The position numbers and the translations under genes were made by a program. Below the pieces are notes generated by a model. That model saw nothing but the letters and a program-made list of their open reading frames with translations. It was not told the DNA's origin and searched no databases. A stretch of 64,000 nucleotides of DNA from assembly GCA_023433405.1 (NCBI GenBank), contig JAEZCT010000050.1, positions 1-64,000 of the forward strand, in the 5' to 3' direction. Source of the DNA: Bacillota bacterium (GTDB lineage Bacteria; Bacillota; Clostridia; Oscillospirales; Ruminococcaceae). The stretch's first letter is position 1. The number at the start of each line of letters is the position of its first letter. Positions 58,987 to 64,000 of this stretch are shown here, piece by piece.

Positions 58987-59844
58987 ATGAATATTTCCAA
59001 CAGCGATAAGGCGCGTGTGCTCATTGAGGCGCTGCCTTACCTGCAAAAGTACTACAACAAGGTGGTAGTTATCAAGTACGGCGGCAACGCCATGATTAAC
59101 GACGAGCTAAAGCAGGCGGTGATGAGCGATATCGTTTTGCTCTCCCTTGTGGGGGTGAAAATCGTGCTTGTTCATGGCGGCGGGCCGGAGATTACCGATA
59201 TGCTGGGCAAAATCGGCAAGGAGTCCCGCTTTGTGGGGGGGCTTCGCTATACCGACAAAGAAACCGCCGATATTGTGCAAATGGTGCTAGCCGGGCGCAT
59301 CAATAAGGATCTTGTGAGCCTGCTAACCAGCCATAAGGGCAGCGCAATGGGCATGTGCGGCATTGACGGCAACATGATAACCTCCCGCAAGCTGGTGGCG
59401 CAGGAGGATTTGGGCTTTGTGGGGGAGATTGAGCACATTAACACCAAGCCCATTCTTGACACGCTTGCGAACGGATATATCCCTGTTATCGCCACCGTTG
59501 CCTGCGACAGCTACGGTCAGGTGTACAACATCAACGCCGATACGGCGGCGGCGCGCATCGCGGCGGCACTGGGGGCAGAAAACCTGATTTTGATGACCGA
59601 TATCCGGGGTCTTTTGCGGGATAAGAACGACGAAGCCTCCCTCATCCCGGTGGTTAACGTCAGCGAGGTGCCTCACTTTGTCCGGCAGGGAATTATCTCC
59701 GGCGGAATGATCCCCAAGGTGGAATGCTGCGTGGAGGCGGTGCGGCGCGGGGTGCGCAAAACCTTCATCATCGACGGGCGCATTCCCCACTCCATCCTCA
59801 TCGAGATGTTCTCAAACGAGGGCATCGGCACCATGTTCATCTAG
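58987..59844 (+). CDS. argB: Acetylglutamate kinase
   Basis: A 285-residue amino acid kinase that phosphorylates N-acetylglutamate. VVVIKYGGNAM, KIVLVHGGGPEI and the C-terminal GIISGGMIPKVE are the nucleotide- and substrate-binding stretches. An N-terminal helix (residues 1-20) of the kind that mediates hexamer assembly and arginine inhibition in other ArgB proteins is present, so feedback inhibition is likely. The ATG at 58987 fits the conserved N-terminus better than a GTG 21 bp upstream. Confidence 0.95.
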   Translation: MNISNSDKARVLIEALPYLQKYYNKVVVIKYGGNAMINDELKQAVMSDIVLLSLVGVKIVLVHGGGPEITDMLGKIGKESRFVGGLRYTDKETADIVQMVLAGRINKDLVSLLTSHKGSAMGMCGIDGNMITSRKLVAQEDLGFVGEIEHINTKPILDTLANGYIPVIATVACDSYGQVYNINADTAAARIAAALGAENLILMTDIRGLLRDKNDEASLIPVVNVSEVPHFVRQGIISGGMIPKVECCVEAVRRGVRKTFIIDGRIPHSILIEMFSNEGIGTMFI

Positions 59845-59901
59845 CGGCTTTATAACGGATATTATGGGCGCACGACGCCTGACAAGAAGGGAAAGAGTTT
59901 G

Positions 59902-61092
59902 ATGCCAAGTGAGACAGAAAAGCTGCTTGCGGATTACGCGGGCCATGTGATGAGTACTTATTCTCGCAACAGCGTTGCGCCGGAAAAAGGAAAGGGCGCA
60001 CGCTGTGTGGATGTGGATGGCAGGGCATACATCGACTTTACCAGCGGCATTGGCGTAAACGCGCTGGGCTTTTGCGATGAGGAATGGGTTCAGGCGGTAT
60101 CGGCGCAGGCGGCAACCCTCAGCCACGTCTCAAACCTGTACTATACAAGGCCGGGCGCGGAGCTTGCCCGCCGCCTTTCTGAAATTACAGGTCTTTGCAA
60201 AACCTTTTTTGCAAACTCCGGCGCGGAGGCAAACGAGGGCATTATCAAGCTTGCGCGCAAGCGCAGCTTTGATAAGTACGGCAAGGGTCGGGCGCGCATC
60301 ATTACCCTTGAGAATTCCTTTCACGGGCGCACCGTCACCACCCTGGCGGCCACGGGGCAGGAGAACTTTCACAACCACTTTTTTCCCTTTACCGAGGGCT
60401 TTTCCCACGCCGTTCCGGGTGATATGGAAAGCTTAAAGGCGCAGTGGGGCGACGATGTATGCGCGGTGCTTATAGAGGTTGTGCAGGGTGAGGGCGGTAT
60501 CAATAACCTGGCTGCGGAGTATGTGAAGGCGGTGGAGGCGTGGTGTCATGAAAAGGACGCGGCGTTTCTCATCGACGAGGTGCAAACCGGCATTGGGCGC
60601 ACCGGCAGCTTCTTTGCCTACCAGCAGTACGGCGTATCCCCCGACGCGGTGTCCTTTGCCAAGGGCATAGGCGGCGGGCTGCCCCTTGCGGGCATTATCG
60701 CCAACGCCGAATACTCCGAGGTGCTTACTCCGGGTACCCACGCGACCACCTTTGGAGCAAACCCCATTGTATGCGCGGGTGCGCTGGTAGTGGTAAACCG
60801 GGTTTCCGACCCCGCGTTTCTTGCGGAGGTGGCTAAAAAAAGCGAGTATATTCGCGCAAAGCTGTTGGCTATGCCCCATGTGAGCGGGGTAACCGGGCTG
60901 GGGCTGATGGTTGGCGTGGTGCTTGCCTGCCAAGCCACCGCCGCCGAGCTTTCCAAGCAGTGCCATGAAAACGGGCTGATGATTCTCACCGCCAAGGCAA
61001 AGCTTCGGCTGTTGCCACCCCTGAACATCGGCTACCAAGAGATCGACGAGGGGCTAGCCATCTTAAGCGGCGTGCTCCAAAACGCGAAATAA
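59902..61092 (+). CDS. argD: Acetylornithine aminotransferase
   Basis: A 396-residue class III aminotransferase. The PLP lysine is Lys254 in SFAKGIGGGLPL, with LIDEVQTGIGRTG (Asp for the pyridine nitrogen) before it and NSGAEANEGIIKLAR for the phosphate. It converts N-acetylglutamate semialdehyde to N-acetylornithine. The ATG at 59902 follows GAAGGGAAAGAG. Operon order is argG-H-(hydrolase)-C-J-B-D-F. Confidence 0.95.
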   Translation: MPSETEKLLADYAGHVMSTYSRNSVAPEKGKGARCVDVDGRAYIDFTSGIGVNALGFCDEEWVQAVSAQAATLSHVSNLYYTRPGAELARRLSEITGLCKTFFANSGAEANEGIIKLARKRSFDKYGKGRARIITLENSFHGRTVTTLAATGQENFHNHFFPFTEGFSHAVPGDMESLKAQWGDDVCAVLIEVVQGEGGINNLAAEYVKAVEAWCHEKDAAFLIDEVQTGIGRTGSFFAYQQYGVSPDAVSFAKGIGGGLPLAGIIANAEYSEVLTPGTHATTFGANPIVCAGALVVVNRVSDPAFLAEVAKKSEYIRAKLLAMPHVSGVTGLGLMVGVVLACQATAAELSKQCHENGLMILTAKAKLRLLPPLNIGYQEIDEGLAILSGVLQNAK

Positions 61093-61122
61093 TAGTATCA
61101 TCACCCAAAAGGAGAATAAGCG

Positions 61123-62025
61123 ATGAACCACCTGTTAAAGATGGCCGACCTTTCCGGTGAGGAGATTAACACCCTGTTAAACCTTGCCGACCAGCTTAAA
61201 TATGAACAAAAGCACAACATCACACACCATCGCCTGGCGGGTAAAACCCTGGGCATGATCTTTCAAAAGGCCTCCACACGCACCCGGGTATCCTTTGAGG
61301 TTGGTATGTACCAGCTGGGAGGGCAGGCATTGTTTTTAAACGCAAACGACCTGCAAATTGGACGCGGCGAGCCGGTGGAGGATACCGCCCGCGTGCTCTC
61401 CCGCTATCTTGACGGCATAATGATTCGCACCTACAAGCAGCAGGAGGCGGAGGCGCTGGCCGAGTACGGCACTATTCCGGTTATCAATGGGCTAACCGAC
61501 TACGCCCACCCCTGCCAGGTGCTGGCCGACCTTATGACCATTCGCGAATACAAGGGTGTGCTGGGTGGCTTAAAGCTTGCGTTTGTAGGCGACGGCAACA
61601 ACATGGCAAACTCGCTGATAGTGGGGGGCATAAAGTGCGGGATGACCGTTGCTGCGGCCACCCCCAAAGGCTATGAGCCCGCCGTGACGGTTCTTGACTA
61701 CGCCAAAAGCACCGGCGCGTTTGCGCTGACCACCGACCCCGCAGAGGCGGTGAAGGATGCCGATGTTGTGATTACCGACGTGTGGGCGTCTATGGGGCAG
61801 GAGCAGGAGGCCGTGCGCCGCAGGCAGGACTTTAAGGGCTTTATGATTACCGCGGAGCTGATGCAGCTTGCAAAGCCCGACGCGCTGGTTCTGCACTGCC
61901 TGCCCGCACATAAGGGCGAGGAGATTGCCGCCGACGTGTTCGAAGCCCATGCAGCAGAGATATTTGAAGAAGCCGAGAACCGCCTGCACGCACAAAAGGC
62001 CGTGCTCGTAACGCTCATGGGCTAA
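61123..62025 (+). CDS. argF: Ornithine carbamoyltransferase
   Basis: A 300-residue enzyme making citrulline from ornithine and carbamoyl phosphate. The carbamoyl-phosphate site STRTRVSFE (51-59), the GQ motif region, DVVITDVWASMGQE and HCLPAHKGEEI are all present. It is the last gene of the arginine operon; two hairpins, the second a true terminator, follow within 120 bp. Confidence 0.96.
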   Translation: MNHLLKMADLSGEEINTLLNLADQLKYEQKHNITHHRLAGKTLGMIFQKASTRTRVSFEVGMYQLGGQALFLNANDLQIGRGEPVEDTARVLSRYLDGIMIRTYKQQEAEALAEYGTIPVINGLTDYAHPCQVLADLMTIREYKGVLGGLKLAFVGDGNNMANSLIVGGIKCGMTVAAATPKGYEPAVTVLDYAKSTGAFALTTDPAEAVKDADVVITDVWASMGQEQEAVRRRQDFKGFMITAELMQLAKPDALVLHCLPAHKGEEIAADVFEAHAAEIFEEAENRLHAQKAVLVTLMG

Positions 62026-62062
62026 TACGGCTTTCGTTTTGAAAATTGAGAAAATAGTAAAA

Positions 62063-62097
62063 GGGGCTGCTGCAAAACAAAAATTTTGCAGCAGTCC
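62063..62097 (+). promoter_or_regulatory. Hairpin after argF
   Basis: GGGGCTGCTGCAAAAC (62063-62078) pairs with ATTTTGCAGCAGTCCC (62082-62097) with small mismatches. It has no T-run of its own and precedes the main terminator. Confidence 0.5.
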
Positions 62098-62102
62098 CTA
62101 CC

Positions 62103-62140
62103 CATCCGCTTGCCATTAAAGCAAGCGGATGAAGTTTTTT
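62103..62140 (+). terminator. Terminator of the arginine operon
   Basis: CATCCGCTTGC (62103-62113) pairs perfectly with GCAAGCGGATG (62121-62131), and T6 follows at 62135-62140. The remaining gap to 62373 holds no gene I can support. Confidence 0.85.
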
Positions 62141-62372
62141 AAGCTCATAAAGAAGCGTGATATTCAGCCCTAAAGCGACTTGCAAGCGGCTTTTGGCGCA
62201 TATGCTGCCAATTGTGTTTGAAACATTATTTTAACGAATATAGTATTAGAAGGCGCGCATGTTTTTGGCGTTCTTTTTTTACCGCAAGCGCCATATATTT
62301 TTTATTGCCGATATTTCCTGTTCTGTTTTTGGCGCGATTGCAATCAAAACTCCTATACAATTGAGGGATACT

Positions 62373-63335
62373 ATGGTAATCAGGGTGCGATATCGTTACC
62401 TATTCGTGGCGGCGGCGGTTCTTCTTAGCGCGGCGGTTCTATTTATTCTTCATGGCAGCGGTGAAATCGCGGCGGGAGCCGCGGCGGAGGTTACCGGCAC
62501 GGAAAACCTGGCAGAGGAAGGCGAGGTGGTTCTTCCCATTATCATGTACCACGAAATCAAAACCTTTAAGCTGGGTAAGGATGTAATATCACCCTACGAG
62601 TTTGAAAGCGACCTGAAATACATTCGGGAGCATGAATATCACACAATTACCATGACAGAGCTGATCAATTATGTCAATGAGGGGGGCGAGCTTCCCCAAA
62701 ACCCCATAGTCCTGTCCTTTGACGACGGGTATTTAAGCACCTACCAGTACGCATTGCCACTGCTAAGACAGTATCAAATGAAGATTGTGTTCTCGGTAAT
62801 CGGTCGGGATACCGACAATTTCTCGGAGTACCCGAGCAAAAACATCGATTACGCCCATGTAACCTGGGACCAGCTGCGGGAGATGTCGGAGTCAGGCTGT
62901 GTGGAGGTGCAAAACCATACCTACAACCTGCACGCCTACACGCAATCGCGTTTGGGCTGTATGCAAAGCAGCGGCGAAACCCTCTCCCATTACGAGCAAC
63001 TGCTCACCGACGACATCAGCCTGTTGCAGGAAAAGATTATGGCGGCTACCGGCACAGTGCCCAATACCTTTACCTACCCCTACGGCAAATCCAGCGAGAG
63101 CACCCTGCCTATCATAAAGTCTCTCGGCTTTGAGGCGGTGCTGACCTGCAATTATGGAGTAAATATCATCGGCGATGACCCCGAGGCGCTGTATAAGCTC
63201 AAGCGCGTCTGCCGCTCTCACGACGACACACTCAGCGGACTGCTGAAGGCGGCGTACAAAACCATAAAACGGCCCGCGAACCTGACCAAGGAGCAGCTGA
63301 CGCAAAACGGCTGTATGCCGCCCATGGAAACCTAG
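62373..63335 (+). CDS. Polysaccharide deacetylase (NodB-domain) membrane-anchored protein
   Basis: A 320-residue protein with a single N-terminal membrane segment (about residues 9-28) placing the NodB domain outside the cell. The catalytic motif LSFDDGYLST (Asp-Asp), the metal-binding NHTYNLH (His-x4-His) and the late FTYPYGKSS strand are present. It removes acetyl groups from an extracellular glycan, perhaps peptidoglycan or another surface polysaccharide. The ATG at 62373 follows GAGGG; an upstream in-frame extension of 38 residues looks non-coding. Confidence 0.88.
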   Translation: MVIRVRYRYLFVAAAVLLSAAVLFILHGSGEIAAGAAAEVTGTENLAEEGEVVLPIIMYHEIKTFKLGKDVISPYEFESDLKYIREHEYHTITMTELINYVNEGGELPQNPIVLSFDDGYLSTYQYALPLLRQYQMKIVFSVIGRDTDNFSEYPSKNIDYAHVTWDQLREMSESGCVEVQNHTYNLHAYTQSRLGCMQSSGETLSHYEQLLTDDISLLQEKIMAATGTVPNTFTYPYGKSSESTLPIIKSLGFEAVLTCNYGVNIIGDDPEALYKLKRVCRSHDDTLSGLLKAAYKTIKRPANLTKEQLTQNGCMPPMET

Positions 63336-63342
63336 AGAGGTA

Positions 63343-64000
63343 CTACACATGCATACGGCGGATGATCTTGCAAACCACGGTGTTTTCCATCACCAAAGGC
63401 TGGTTATTTGTAAAAAATACAATCCCGTCGGTGGGCGCGTTAATGCGCGCCAAAACACTTCCCTCATAGGGGTGCAGAATTTCGGCAACCGCCTCGCCAA
63501 AGTTAACCTCATCGCTGGGGTTTTTGAGACGGCGAAAAATGCCTGCCGCAGTGGTCTTAACCGAGAGCAGCTCCTCCTCCTTCACCACGCTTGAGATATA
63601 CCCGCCGTGGCTTGAGTATTTTATAATACCCATGCGCATTAAAAAGCGCAGCACAGCGCCCACGCCAAGGGATGCCGATTTTTCATCAATCGCCTCGGTT
63701 TGGTTGGTATAGACCGAAAAGGCGTTTATCTTCCACTTTTGCAGGTTGTAGTTGAGGGTGGAGGTATCCACGGGCTTTGGCTTGCGCACCACCACATATT
63801 GCAGACCAAACAGCGACGCGAGGCTGGAGGTCTGAAAGCCCGTTTCCATCATACGCACATGGGGGATAAAATCCCCCGGCATATAAAAGGACGCAAACTG
63901 AATGCCATACTGGTACTGCTGTGCCTCGGTAAACACACCTGCGGCAATGCGCTGGGTAATTTCTCCGCTTGGATCTCCCGGAAAGGAGCGGTTGATGTCG
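63343..64000 (-). CDS. AstE/AspA-type (M14) deacylase, C-terminal part
   Basis: The frame is open to the window edge, so the N-terminus is missing. The visible part starts DINRSFPGDPSGEITQRIA, the Asn-Arg motif of succinylglutamate desuccinylase/aspartoacylase and M14 carboxypeptidase-like enzymes. The C-terminal barrel-sandwich domain contains VAEILHPYEGSVLARINAPTDGIVFF. The zinc ligands would lie upstream, outside the window. It hydrolyses an N-acyl amino acid or similar amide. The gene converges on the polysaccharide deacetylase with only 7 bp between stops. Confidence 0.8.
   Translation of the reverse strand, partial: DINRSFPGDPSGEITQRIAAGVFTEAQQYQYGIQFASFYMPGDFIPHVRMMETGFQTSSLASLFGLQYVVVRKPKPVDTSTLNYNLQKWKINAFSVYTNQTEAIDEKSASLGVGAVLRFLMRMGIIKYSSHGGYISSVVKEEELLSVKTTAAGIFRRLKNPSDEVNFGEAVAEILHPYEGSVLARINAPTDGIVFFTNNQPLVMENTVVCKIIRRMHV

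Overview
The window reads as chromosomal DNA from a low-to-moderate GC Gram-positive anaerobe, most likely a member of the Clostridia (Oscillospiraceae/Ruminococcaceae-like). The reasons are strong AGGAGG-type ribosome binding sites, frequent TTG/GTG starts, solute-binding lipoproteins with lipoboxes, LacI/GntR/AraC regulators beside carbohydrate ABC transporters that lack their own ATPase, and a compact argGH-CJBDF operon. This placement comes from gene content and style, not from a marker gene. No rRNA, tRNA, CRISPR array, transposase or phage gene was recognised.

Layout. (1) 0.3-6.8 kb: a small membrane-anchored YfjL-like protein and a MalT-type LuxR regulator on the minus strand, next to a three-gene ABC-2 exporter. 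(2) 6.9-19.3 kb: a GntR regulator, a NupNOPQ-type nucleoside ABC importer, a cysteine hydrolase, a PfkB kinase and a uridine phosphorylase-like enzyme. An iron alcohol dehydrogenase and three TIM-barrel proteins related to TrpA, TrpF and BtpA/SgcQ follow. This looks like an uptake-plus-catabolism island for a nucleoside or ribosylated compound, and it is the best candidate for an undescribed pathway. (3) 19.3-23.9 kb: a multi-hairpin intergenic cassette, an RraA-like protein, a PF06541-type membrane protein, a 1-phosphofructokinase-like kinase and an AraC regulator. (4) 24.4-34.8 kb: a CUT1 sugar importer, a DUF296/PPC protein, a LacI regulator, then an isomerase/epimerase, a beta-keto acid cleavage enzyme, a thiolase, a DUF1537 four-carbon acid sugar kinase and an SDR. 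This looks like an acid-sugar catabolic operon ending in acetyl-CoA. (5) 35.1-42.9 kb: a GH13_18 sucrose-phosphorylase-like enzyme paired with a P-loop kinase, divergent from a second CUT1 importer, with a second LacI regulator. (6) 43.1-52.3 kb: an alpha/beta hydrolase, three tandem creatininase-family paralogues (the third without key metal ligands), a type B carboxylesterase, a beta-lactamase-fold serine hydrolase, a further esterase and a MATE exporter. (7) 52.9-62.0 kb: a complete arginine biosynthesis operon with an unrelated alpha/beta hydrolase inserted after argH. (8) 62.4-64 kb: a polysaccharide deacetylase and the C-terminal part of an AstE/AspA-type deacylase that continues past the window end.

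A family of about 100-bp palindromic repeats runs through the intergenic spaces. Two full copies 14 kb apart differ at only two positions, and at least seven shorter or degraded relatives lie near gene ends. Their ends read TA-CTAAT...ATTAG-TA, which suggests a MITE. Several promoters have dyads in the spacer or just downstream that look like operators for the neighbouring LacI and MalT-type regulators.
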